A stretch of 7,156 bases of DNA. It comes from Thermoplasmata archaeon. GTDB lineage: Archaea > Thermoplasmatota > Thermoplasmata > UBA184. Shown one piece after another: positions 1 to 6,180 of this stretch (positions are counted from its first letter, which is position 1; the number at the start of each line of letters is the position of its first letter). The notes under the pieces are model-generated. The model was not told where the DNA came from. It worked only from the letters and a program-made list of their open reading frames with translations, and did no database searches. A program made the translations under genes and the position numbers. Location: positions 1 through 7,156 of the forward strand of contig JASHUP010000132.1 of NCBI GenBank assembly GCA_030039915.1, given 5' to 3'.

Positions 1-380
1 ATGCTGACGGCACTGACCGCGAGGGTCGCCCCCACGACGAGGAGAGCGTCCGCGATGTGGGTGACCGCCACTGGGCTCGAGACCTGATCTACCCCGGTAG
101 ACAGAGCGAGGATCCCTGCGACCGTGAACGTCACGACGATCGAGACGAACGCCCAGTAGAACCGCTCCTTGCCCCGACCGAACGGATGTCGGTAATCCGC
201 GGGAAGTCGGGACGCGTAGAGTCCCCACATCAAAAGCGCGCTTCCGATGAGGTCGGTCACCGTGTAGATCGCCTGGGCGAGCACGGCGCGGCTTCCCGAG
301 AGGAGGGCCACGTCGAGATTGAGCGCGAACAACGCGCCGTTCAGGAGGAGGGTTGCCCCGATGACGACCTGAGAGCGCAT
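1..380 (-). CDS. Cation diffusion facilitator (CDF) family metal exporter, N-terminal part
   Basis: Partial gene cut by the left window edge; 126 residues are visible from the ATG at 380. It looks like the membrane half of a CDF metal/proton antiporter. TM1 is about residues 4-26 and TM2 about 33-56, followed by the family loop motif [13 protein letters not shown] (62-74), TM3 (about 76-96) and the start of TM4 (about 104-126). In well-studied CDF proteins TM2 carries two metal ligands four residues apart. Here Asp43 is kept, but the first position is Tyr39 ([10 protein letters not shown]), so the metal site differs from classical zinc or manganese exporters. The TM5 ligands and the cytoplasmic domain lie outside the window. 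GGAG about 14 nt upstream is a weak ribosome site. The gene diverges from the aldolase gene across about 140 bp. The family call rests on the loop motif and helix pattern; the substrate cannot be told. Confidence 0.82.
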   Translation of the reverse strand, partial: MRSQVVIGATLLLNGALFALNLDVALLSGSRAVLAQAIYTVTDLIGSALLMWGLYASRLPADYRHPFGRGKERFYWAFVSIVVTFTVAGILALSTGVDQVSSPVAVTHIADALLVVGATLAVSAVS

Positions 381-426
381 GAGGCCCGAATTCTCCGTCC
401 GAGCGATCGACGGAGGGGGGTCCGCC

Positions 427-435
427 CATAAAGGG
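427..435 (-). promoter_or_regulatory. Possible TATA box for the CDF gene
   Basis: On the minus strand this reads CTTTATGGG, an AT-rich patch in GC-rich DNA about 50 nt before the ATG at 380. Archaeal TATA boxes sit about 26 nt before the transcript start, which would give a leader of roughly 25 nt. Found by eye only. Confidence 0.3.
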
Positions 436-482
436 TTGTGTCGGCGGGGGACGGTCGTTCGGAGGGGGGCTCGGGACCAAGG

Positions 483-490
483 GTTAAATC
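483..490 (+). promoter_or_regulatory. Possible TATA box for the aldolase gene
   Basis: GTTAAATC is the most AT-rich patch in the 381-522 intergenic region and lies 33-40 nt before the aldolase ATG. With the usual archaeal spacing, transcription would start near 510-513, just ahead of the Shine-Dalgarno sequence. Confidence 0.4.
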
Positions 491-511
491 GCGGAAACCG
501 GTGCTCGGCCG

Positions 512-517
512 AAGGAG
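512..517 (+). promoter_or_regulatory. Shine-Dalgarno site of the aldolase gene
   Basis: AAGGAG is followed by five bases and then ATG at 523. This fixes the start there rather than at the in-frame ATG at 379, which would overlap the divergent CDF start region. Confidence 0.7.
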
Positions 518-522
518 CTCGG

Positions 523-1491
523 ATGAGCGACACCTCGGCCCGGCCCTCGACATCCGGTTCGCCGCGTTCGACGACGCCGGCGCACCGCTATGCGCGTCCC
601 GTCCTGAGCCGATTGGGGCTCGGTCCGGGGAAGCTCACCCGCCTCAAACGTCTCCTCTACGACCACGGCCCGGGTGGTGGAACGCTGCTCGTCCTCCCCA
701 TCGACCAGGGCCTCGAGCACGGCCCGGTCGACTTCTTCTCGAATCCGGACGCGCTCGACCCGCAGTATCAGTACGATCTCGCGAACGAGGGGAAATTCAG
801 CGCGATCGCGCTGCACATCGGCCTCGCGGAAAAGTACTTCCACGAGTATGCGGGCGATGTCCCGCTGATCCTGAAATTGAACGGGAAGACGACGATCCCG
901 GGGGACGCCCAGGCCTTCAGCCCGCTCACCGGGACGGTCGAGGACGCCGTCCGGCTTGGCGCGGATGCCGTGGGGTACACGATCTACGTCGGATCGCCCG
1001 CCCAGGACCGGGATTTCCTCCAGTTCCTCGAGGTGCGTCGGGATGCGCAGCGGCTCGGGATGCCGCTCATCGTGTGGGCCTATCCCCGCGGGGAGGCTGT
1101 GTCGAAAAAGGGAGGCAAGGAGAGTCTCTACGCGATCGATTACGCAGCGCGCGTTGCGCACGAGCTCGGGGCCGACGTCGTGAAGTTGAACTACCCGGTC
1201 GCTTCCGAGAAAGACGCCGACAGTCCGGCCCCGTACAACACCCTGCGCCTGCCGCCGTCCGAGGCGTTTCGCAAGGTGGTCCAGAGTGCCGGCCGCTCTC
1301 TCGTCCTCGTTTCCGGCGGAGAGAAGGTCGATGACCGCGAGCTCCTCCAGAAGGTCCGCTCCTCGATGGACGCCGGCGCGACGGGGATCATCTTCGGGCG
1401 CAATCTCTGGCAGCGGCCGAAGGACGAGGCGCTCCGACTCACCCGGGAGCTGCATGCGATCTTCCGCGAATACGCTCAACCCCCGGAGTAA
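523..1491 (+). CDS. fba: Class I fructose-1,6-bisphosphate aldolase (FbaB/DhnA family)
   Basis: 322 residues. It cleaves or forms fructose-1,6-bisphosphate through a lysine Schiff base in the cytoplasm, in glycolysis/gluconeogenesis. The TIM-barrel begins near residue 53 with [14 protein letters not shown] (Asp61 in the family's active-site position). LKLNGKT and [10 protein letters not shown] follow. VWAYPRG (Tyr187) is a likely acid/base residue by family comparison. ADVVKLNYP supplies the Schiff-base Lys221. VSGGEK (263-268) and GIIFGRN (288-294, Arg293) form the usual C-terminal phosphate-binding strands. The first 45 or so residues are a Ser/Thr/Pro/Arg-rich extension outside the barrel. 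No internal start would remove it, and AAGGAG lies five bases before this ATG. Length is closer to the bacterial FbaB type (about 350) than to short archaeal forms (about 260-280). The tsr3-like gene follows with overlap. A related DhnA-type aldolase with a different sugar substrate is possible but less likely. Confidence 0.92.
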   Translation: MSDTSARPSTSGSPRSTTPAHRYARPVLSRLGLGPGKLTRLKRLLYDHGPGGGTLLVLPIDQGLEHGPVDFFSNPDALDPQYQYDLANEGKFSAIALHIGLAEKYFHEYAGDVPLILKLNGKTTIPGDAQAFSPLTGTVEDAVRLGADAVGYTIYVGSPAQDRDFLQFLEVRRDAQRLGMPLIVWAYPRGEAVSKKGGKESLYAIDYAARVAHELGADVVKLNYPVASEKDADSPAPYNTLRLPPSEAFRKVVQSAGRSLVLVSGGEKVDDRELLQKVRSSMDAGATGIIFGRNLWQRPKDEALRLTRELHAIFREYAQPPE

Positions 1492-2029
1492 CAGTCCGCT
1501 TCGGCTCTTCGTCGTCCTCGCGGGGGAGGATCACCCGAGGGCCTGTACGGGCCGCCGACTGATTCGCTGGGGCCGGGCCGTTCCAATATCGCGCGAAGGG
1601 GCGGCGACGCCGGCTCCGGTGATCTTGGACCCCTACGCCCCGACGCCACTTTCGGGCGCCGACCTCCTGCTCGCTCGTCGAGCCGGCGTGCTCGCCGTGG
1701 ATTGTTCTTGGAATCGGCTCTCGGCCCGAGGTACCCTCCCCGATGCCGCCGGTCGCGAGCGGACCCACGGAACCCGACGACGGCTTCCGATCCTGGTGGC
1801 GACGAACCCTCAGCACTACGGTCGGATCGCCCAGCTCAACACCGCCGAGGCGCTGGCCGCTGCCCTGTACGTCCTCGGACGCCGAGACGAAGCGGTCCGT
1901 CTGCTCGAGGGGTTCGCCGGCGCCGAGGAGTTCCTCGAGGTGAACCGAGATCGGCTGGAGCGATACCGCGGCTCCGACTCCCCGAGCGACGTCCTCACGG
2001 CCGAACGCTCCCTGTTCGGTTCCCGTTGA
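1454..2029 (+). CDS. tsr3: rRNA aminocarboxypropyl transferase, Tsr3 (DUF367) family
   Basis: 191 residues from ATG 1454. Tsr3 proteins transfer the 3-amino-3-carboxypropyl group of S-adenosylmethionine to a uridine-derived base in the decoding region of small-subunit rRNA; archaea and eukaryotes share them. Motifs in order: a short N-terminal strand [12 protein letters not shown]; the CTGRRL segment (31-36); [12 protein letters not shown] (56-67); AVDCSWNR (81-88); [16 protein letters not shown] (ending at Gly123); and [16 protein letters not shown]. These match the family throughout. The start is awkward. The conserved strand begins near 1502, yet no in-frame ATG, GTG or TTG lies between it and 1454. 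Starting at 1454 (GGAG four bases upstream) adds about 16 residues and overlaps the aldolase gene by 38 bases, which suggests translational coupling. It ends nine bases before the convergent small membrane gene. Confidence 0.88.
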   Translation: MRSSANTLNPRSNSPLRLFVVLAGEDHPRACTGRRLIRWGRAVPISREGAATPAPVILDPYAPTPLSGADLLLARRAGVLAVDCSWNRLSARGTLPDAAGRERTHGTRRRLPILVATNPQHYGRIAQLNTAEALAAALYVLGRRDEAVRLLEGFAGAEEFLEVNRDRLERYRGSDSPSDVLTAERSLFGSR

Positions 2030-2038
2030 GAGGAAGGC

Positions 2039-2269
2039 TCATTCGTTCGGCGGCGCCCAGAAGCCGATCGCGAGGAACGCGACCACCGCCGCCGCAACGC
2101 CGAGAATGGTCGGAAGGGCCGCGGCGGTGAACGTCGGCGTGTTGTAGTACGAGAGCCCCATGAAGAGGGCATACGTCGCCCCCGCCACGATGGCGACGCT
2201 GAACCAGACGAACGGAGAGATGCCGCGCTGTCGGGACGCCGTCGCGACGTCGCTCACGGTGCCACCCAT
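2039..2269 (-). CDS. Small two-helix membrane protein, probable accessory subunit of the upstream oxidase
   Basis: 76 residues from ATG 2269. I do not recognise the family. After a short polar N-terminus there are two hydrophobic helices, about residues 19-41 and 48-71, joined by YYNTPTF, and a short tail APPNE. It overlaps the 3' end of the oxidase gene by 16 bases. An alternative GTG start at 2257 would give the classic 4-base GTGA overlap with the oxidase stop and 72 residues; GGGGGA before the ATG slightly favours 2269. Tight coupling to the oxidase, size and two helices suggest a small structural subunit, like the short extra helices found with several heme-copper oxidases. That role is inference from position only. 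Confidence 0.72.
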   Translation of the reverse strand: MGGTVSDVATASRQRGISPFVWFSVAIVAGATYALFMGLSYYNTPTFTAAALPTILGVAAAVVAFLAIGFWAPPNE

Positions 2270-4953
2270 AGGATCCCCCAAAGTCCCATGATCTGTCCGG
2301 TATCCGAGCCGGTCATCCAGTTCGACTCGCCCGACGGATTGTAGACGTACGATACGGGAGAGACGAGCCCGTAAACGTAGACCCCCGCGGTGAGGGTCGC
2401 GGTCTCGTTCAGGACCGCGCCGACGCGTAACGGCATCGTGGTCACGGGGATCAGGTTCGAGCCGGTCGTGTTGATCGCGTAGATCCCGAGTCGGTACGGC
2501 AGCGTGTAGTTGTGCGCCTGGAGGTAGTTCAGCTGTCCGTTCGGATTCGTCGAGGTCACGTTGACGAGGTAATTGTTGACCCCGATGCTCGCGGTGGGGA
2601 TGTAGTACTGGAACGAGACGATCCCGGCCGTCGCCGAGAGGGTCGGACCCGGGACCGAGTCGTCGAACAACCCCTCCTGGTCCGCAATGAGGAACGCGCC
2701 GTTGGCTCCGAGGACGGGCGGATTGTAGATGTCGCCCTCGCCCCCGTTCGCGTTGTAGTTCGCGAGGCCCGACGAACCCGTCGTCGGCAGCACGACGAGG
2801 GCCGCGACATCCTGCCCGAACCACGGTCCGTTGTACTCCGAGTTCGGAGCCGCGTATACCCCAGGCACGGAGGGGGCCTGGAAGAGCCAATAGGACATCG
2901 CGTAGGGGATGACCTGGATGTCGACGGTCGGTAGGTTTCGGAACGGGATGTAGAATCCCCCGGTCGCCCCCGTGGCCGTCGCATTCACGGCCACCCACTG
3001 ACCGGCGCGCACAACCATCACGTCGGAGAACGCACCGACGATCGGGCCGGATTCCTGGACCTGCCAATAGTACTGATGATCGACGAGGCTGAAGTACTCA
3101 GAACCGGCGGGAGGGTCCGCCGGCGTGCCGATCGCGGTGGAGTCGGAGAGGGTGAGCGGGGAGGTCGCGACCAGAACCCCGACGATCAGAACCACCACGA
3201 CCGTGATCCAGGTCCGTTCGGCCCGCTCCCGGCGCAGACGGGGCACCCGTCGAACGAACTTTCCGTCCGAGATCGGCACCGTCGGTTTCGGGTGGGTCGA
3301 CTGGGCCATCTTGCGCACGATCTCGTCCAGCGAGAGCCCCTGCACCGTGAGGAGTTCTCCCTTGAAGAGCGTCAGCAGCACGTTCGCGACGAAGAACAGC
3401 TGCGCACCGATCGAGATGATCACAAAAACGGTGAGCCAGATCTGGTCGTCCACGACGGCCGTCGTGAGCGGGAAGATGAGGGAACGGCGGAGAATCCCGT
3501 CGGACCCGAGGAGATCCATGAAGAGCACCAGGCCGCTCCATCCGATGGCCGTGGAGACGAAGTGCGCCTGGGCCAGCCGCGGGGAGTACCAGAGACGCCC
3601 GGCGAGCAGGGGGAACGCTGCGTAGACGACCGCGAAGCCTCCCGCCGCGATCGAGAGCAGCGCGAGCGCATGAAAGTGGCTCACGATGAACAGCGTGTTG
3701 TGCAGATCAATGTCGAATGCGAGCGTGTTGTTGTCGGGACCGGTCAGCCCACCGGCCATCGTGCCCGCGAAGGAGAGCAACAGAAAGAGCGTGACCGCGT
3801 TCCATTGCCATTCTCCTTTCTGGACTCCCTTCGTCGTCATCCAGATGGTGAAGAACGTGATCGCCGAGGGCACGATGATGAGGAAGGTCAGGGCCTCGGT
3901 GAGCCACGCCGACCACGGAGGAACCGGCGTCAGGTAGAGGTGGTGAATCGAGAGCACCGGGGTCAGGATGGTGAAGATTACGGCCGCCGCGAACGCGGCC
4001 CGATAGCTGTAGATCGGTCGCTTCGCGAAGATCGGGACGAGGAAGTAAAAGGCCGTGATCGGGATCAGGAAGAGAATGTAGACGATGCCGTGTCCGAAGA
4101 ACCAGAACACGACTTGGTTGAGGAGCGGGTTCACCGGGCCCGCGCCGAAGTAATTGAACAGATCCCAGACGGCCGAGGTCAACACAGCGGCGTAGGAGAG
4201 AGGAATCAGAATGACGGTGGCGATCACAAAAAGCGCGAACGGGGGTATCCGACGAACCTTCCCCCGGTGGCTCCTCCACCAGTCGAGGAAGTGCACCGCC
4301 ATCCAGACGGCCCAGACGATGACCCCCACGCTGAGCGCGACCCAGCCGAAGTACCACAGCGGGCTCGCGACGTAGGAGGAGAGACCCCGGATGCCGAGCG
4401 GGGAGTAGAAGTACCATCCGAGCGCCGGAAAGTAGTTGTCGTTGAAGAACGGGTAGATGTAGAATGGTCCTTCCATGAGGACCATACTCAGGTTCACGAG
4501 GAGCACCGAGAGGTAGTAGGCCCACTTGTGCCGGGGCGTTAAGCCGAAGGCCGTCACGAAGATGATGCCGAAGAGAGCGAGCTCGAGCTGCTGAGCGAAC
4601 CCGAACAGCATTCGGATTCCGTGGAGGGTGAGCGAGGAGTAGATCTCCTGGTTCGAGAGATGCAACGGCTGGCCGAGAGCCCACGCGGTCACCTGGGTCC
4701 GCCAGCCGAAGATATCGACGGCGCCGACGATGCCCCAAAAGACCGCCGCGATCACCATCAGCATGGTGATCCGGGTCATCCAATCCCGGTCGAGTTGAAA
4801 CACGCGCTGGAAGAACGACAGTTTCGTGAGCCGGGACCGAATCGCTTCCTCGGTCCGATCGAAGAAACCGACGATCGGTGGGGTCTTCTCGAACACCGGT
4901 ACCGGTTGCTCGGCTGCGGGATGTTCGACAGGCTCGGGTGCGGACCCGCTCAT
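2254..4953 (-). CDS. Heme-copper terminal oxidase, subunit I fused to a CuA-less subunit II
   Basis: 899 residues. Residues 1-55 are hydrophilic and 61-530 hold about 12 membrane helices typical of oxidase subunit I. Ligands seen: His111 and His428 for the low-spin heme, His426 for the high-spin heme, and His288, His337 and His338 for CuB. Tyr292 follows His288 in HGIVY, the position of the cross-linked active-site tyrosine in A- and B-type oxidases; the usual Pro after His is Gly. The pattern LHNTLFIVSHFH resembles B-type (ba3-like) enzymes, and DGILRR fits the propionate-contact motif. A 13th helix (581-598) then anchors a cupredoxin fold on the outer face (about 615-724), as in subunit II. 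Its CuA ligand positions are Gly665, Asn704, Asn708, Phe712 and Asp715, so CuA should be absent. A second beta-rich domain (about 740-899) follows. Expected role: O2 reduction coupled to proton transfer, probably with quinol as donor. No clear ribosome site precedes the ATG. Confidence 0.88.
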   Translation of the reverse strand: MSGSAPEPVEHPAAEQPVPVFEKTPPIVGFFDRTEEAIRSRLTKLSFFQRVFQLDRDWMTRITMLMVIAAVFWGIVGAVDIFGWRTQVTAWALGQPLHLSNQEIYSSLTLHGIRMLFGFAQQLELALFGIIFVTAFGLTPRHKWAYYLSVLLVNLSMVLMEGPFYIYPFFNDNYFPALGWYFYSPLGIRGLSSYVASPLWYFGWVALSVGVIVWAVWMAVHFLDWWRSHRGKVRRIPPFALFVIATVILIPLSYAAVLTSAVWDLFNYFGAGPVNPLLNQVVFWFFGHGIVYILFLIPITAFYFLVPIFAKRPIYSYRAAFAAAVIFTILTPVLSIHHLYLTPVPPWSAWLTEALTFLIIVPSAITFFTIWMTTKGVQKGEWQWNAVTLFLLLSFAGTMAGGLTGPDNNTLAFDIDLHNTLFIVSHFHALALLSIAAGGFAVVYAAFPLLAGRLWYSPRLAQAHFVSTAIGWSGLVLFMDLLGSDGILRRSLIFPLTTAVVDDQIWLTVFVIISIGAQLFFVANVLLTLFKGELLTVQGLSLDEIVRKMAQSTHPKPTVPISDGKFVRRVPRLRRERAERTWITVVVVLIVGVLVATSPLTLSDSTAIGTPADPPAGSEYFSLVDHQYYWQVQESGPIVGAFSDVMVVRAGQWVAVNATATGATGGFYIPFRNLPTVDIQVIPYAMSYWLFQAPSVPGVYAAPNSEYNGPWFGQDVAALVVLPTTGSSGLANYNANGGEGDIYNPPVLGANGAFLIADQEGLFDDSVPGPTLSATAGIVSFQYYIPTASIGVNNYLVNVTSTNPNGQLNYLQAHNYTLPYRLGIYAINTTGSNLIPVTTMPLRVGAVLNETATLTAGVYVYGLVSPVSYVYNPSGESNWMTGSDTGQIMGLWGILWVAP

Positions 4954-4955
4954 TA

Positions 4956-4985
4956 CTCGAAGGCCTGCGGTGAAGACTCTTCGAG
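4956..4985. repeat. Inverted repeat just upstream of the oxidase start
   Basis: CTCGAAG at 4956-4962 and its exact complement CTTCGAG at 4979-4985 are separated by 16 bases and begin three bases before the oxidase ATG (minus strand). Centre-to-centre distance is 23 bp, about two helical turns. It could be an operator or a leader hairpin. The only weak TATA-like patch nearby is CATAGA (4989-4994, minus strand). Confidence 0.4.
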
Positions 4986-5074
4986 GGTCTATGCCGAATG
5001 AGTTCGTACGGACGGACCAAGTGAATCGGAATCAACACCGGACCGCGTTCCGTCGGCCGGCCTGGTCGGGAAAT

Positions 5075-5974
5075 TCACTCGGGGGGAGGGTAGGATTTGC
5101 CTTCGGTCGGGAGGTGTTCGACCGCCAGGTCACCCACGGTTCGTATCGGGGCACCGAGAGGGAGGATCGCAACGATCACCCCCCCAAAGCGCTGATAGAT
5201 CCGGCATGTGTGCAGGGTGAGGCAACGCCCGCCGTAGAGGGGCCGACCTGTGAGATCCGGGTCATGGCCCCGCAGCATCACGCGGAGTCCCGTGACGGAC
5301 AGGAACCGGTCGAGGTCGCGACTCCCCCACGGAGGGGCGACGCCCCGACCGATCAGCGACGCGTCCGACTCGGCCCAGGTGATCTCGGCAAAGCGAGCCT
5401 CGTCGAGGGATTCGAACGCCTTCGTCCAGGGAGAGGGAAGCTCTCCTCGGGGGAATCCGGCGTGAGCGAGGTAGGCACCATTCGAGGTCGTAACCGCGAA
5501 CGGCCCGCGCTCGAGGAGGCCCACGAGACGGTCGTAGCGCGTCGAATCCGGTCCCCACAGCTCGTCGACTTCGTCAGGGAGATTGTGGGGGACCAAGGCG
5601 AGGTGATGGACCCCCTCGTGATTCCCTTGGATCAGGAAGACTCGGCCGGGCGCCTCCGCCGCGAGCGAAAGGAGATAGAGCGCGTTCGCCACCGAACCTT
5701 CTCCGCAGTCTTCGGGAGCGCGGTCGACGTAATCCCCCAGGCCGACGAGGCAGCGGTTTCCCTGCCGGTAGCGTCGGACGACCTCCTCCGTCGATCGCCA
5801 GTCCCCATGGGTGTCACCGAAGACGACCGCCTCGTCCGCGGTGGCGGAGCTGATTTCGGCCACCGGGGGCCGGACCGGCACCTGGTCCTCGAGCCAGTCG
5901 AGGAGTTCGTCCGCCTCCTCCGGCGACAGGCGCAGCAGCTCCCGCGGGGTACGAAGCGCATGAACCGCGGGCAT
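5075..5974 (-). CDS. PPP-family metallophosphatase (serine/threonine phosphatase or diadenosine tetraphosphatase type)
   Basis: 299 residues, cytoplasmic, no signal or membrane helix. It carries the full PPP set of dinuclear-metal motifs: GDTHGD (53-58), GDYVDRA (80-86, last Gly of the classic motif replaced by Ala), GNHEG (117-121), HAGFP (His171) and LRGHDPDLTG (His237). The family hydrolyses phosphoester bonds, either protein phosphoserine/threonine or dinucleoside polyphosphates; sequence alone does not separate these. The first 48 residues form a short mostly helical leader. The start at 5974 is fixed by GAGGAG five bases upstream; the frame stays open further upstream, but that would run through the tRNA-Leu gene. 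The gene begins 31 bases after the 3' end of tRNA-Leu on the same strand and probably shares its transcript. The oxidase gene follows after 121 bp and may have its own promoter. Confidence 0.88.
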   Translation of the reverse strand: MPAVHALRTPRELLRLSPEEADELLDWLEDQVPVRPPVAEISSATADEAVVFGDTHGDWRSTEEVVRRYRQGNRCLVGLGDYVDRAPEDCGEGSVANALYLLSLAAEAPGRVFLIQGNHEGVHHLALVPHNLPDEVDELWGPDSTRYDRLVGLLERGPFAVTTSNGAYLAHAGFPRGELPSPWTKAFESLDEARFAEITWAESDASLIGRGVAPPWGSRDLDRFLSVTGLRVMLRGHDPDLTGRPLYGGRCLTLHTCRIYQRFGGVIVAILPLGAPIRTVGDLAVEHLPTEGKSYPPPE

Positions 5975-5979
5975 TCGCT

Positions 5980-5985
5980 CTCCTC
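5980..5985 (-). promoter_or_regulatory. Shine-Dalgarno site of the phosphatase gene
   Basis: GAGGAG on the minus strand, five bases before ATG 5974. It is exactly complementary to CTCCTC at 6000-6005, which directly follows the tRNA-Leu 3' end, so a 6-bp hairpin with a 14-base loop could mask it. Confidence 0.65.
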
Positions 5986-6019
5986 TTCTATGACGCACGG
6001 AGGAGTGCGGGGGGCCGGA

Positions 6020-6054
6020 GTTCCCGGCGGCCGGTCGTTCGGACCGGCCGGCCC
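6020..6054 (-). other. tRNA-Leu T-loop intron (position 59/60), 35 nt
   Basis: Lies between A59 (6055) and T60 (6019). An 8-bp perfect hairpin GGCCGGTC/GACCGGCC (6049-6042 with 6036-6029) with loop CGAAC forms its core. The splice region is a relaxed BHB. The T-stem is the outer helix. The central helix has TTC pairing with GGA (one wobble) and a fourth, mismatched A-G pair. The bulges are A-A-G and A-C-T. Cutting after the second bulge base gives precise exon ends. Confidence 0.85.
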
Positions 6055-6102
6055 TTTGAACCGGCGAATGCCCTAGGCAACAGGGTCCTAAGCCCTGCCT
6101 CG

Positions 6103-6129
6103 CTGACCCCGCCGACAGCGTCGGACGGA
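6103..6129 (-). other. tRNA-Leu D-loop intron (about position 21/22), 27 nt
   Basis: A full canonical BHB is visible. The outer helix is CTC (6138-6136) with GAG (6101-6099). The central helix is GGCC (6135-6132) with GGTC (6108-6105). The 5' bulge is AAT (6131-6129) and the 3' bulge AGC (6104-6102). The inner helix starts CCG (6128-6126) with CGG (6111-6109) and continues as CCGAC/GTCGG. Cutting after the second bulge base on each side removes 6129-6103. Confidence 0.85.
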
Positions 6130-6180
6130 TTGGCCGAGCTGGAGCACCCCCGCACCGGAAGAGTCGCAGGAGAAGAGGAG

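Larger units (their letters stand above)
6006..6153 (-). tRNA. tRNA-Leu: tRNA-Leu(UAG) with two introns
   Basis: The gene is 148 bases and the predicted mature tRNA 86 bases. The acceptor pairs GCGGGGG (6153-6147) with CCCCCGC (6013-6007), discriminator A at 6006, CCA not encoded. The anticodon arm is CAGGG / CTTAGGA / CCCTG with anticodon TAG at 6090-6088. A 15-base variable arm forms TGCC-TAG-GGCA, as expected for a class II leucine tRNA. The T-stem is GCCGG (6065-6061) and CCGGC (6018-6014). A D-loop insert (6103-6129) and a T-loop insert (6020-6054) interrupt it. Without them the D-arm has a CTC/GAG stem and GG in the loop, and the T-loop reads TTCAAAT, the normal archaeal sequence. It lies 27 bases downstream of tRNA-Gln on the same strand. 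Confidence 0.93.

Noticed and set aside
438..1479. Long open frames on both strands overlapping the aldolase gene.
   Set aside because: Arg/Gly/Pro-rich shadow translations; the aldolase frame alone has family motifs and a good ribosome site.
2030..2038. Terminator between the convergent tsr3 and small membrane genes.
   Set aside because: Only nine bases with no T-run or hairpin.
3076..4542. Long open frame (488 codons) on the plus strand, antisense to the oxidase gene.
   Set aside because: Its translation is Arg/Glu/Asp-rich low-complexity sequence with no fold signals, as expected from the complement of a GC-rich gene; the minus strand encodes a clear oxidase.
2254..4953. Nitric oxide reductase instead of an oxygen reductase.
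   Set aside because: Known NO reductases lack the active-site tyrosine; here Tyr292 follows the CuB His288 in the HxxxY pattern.
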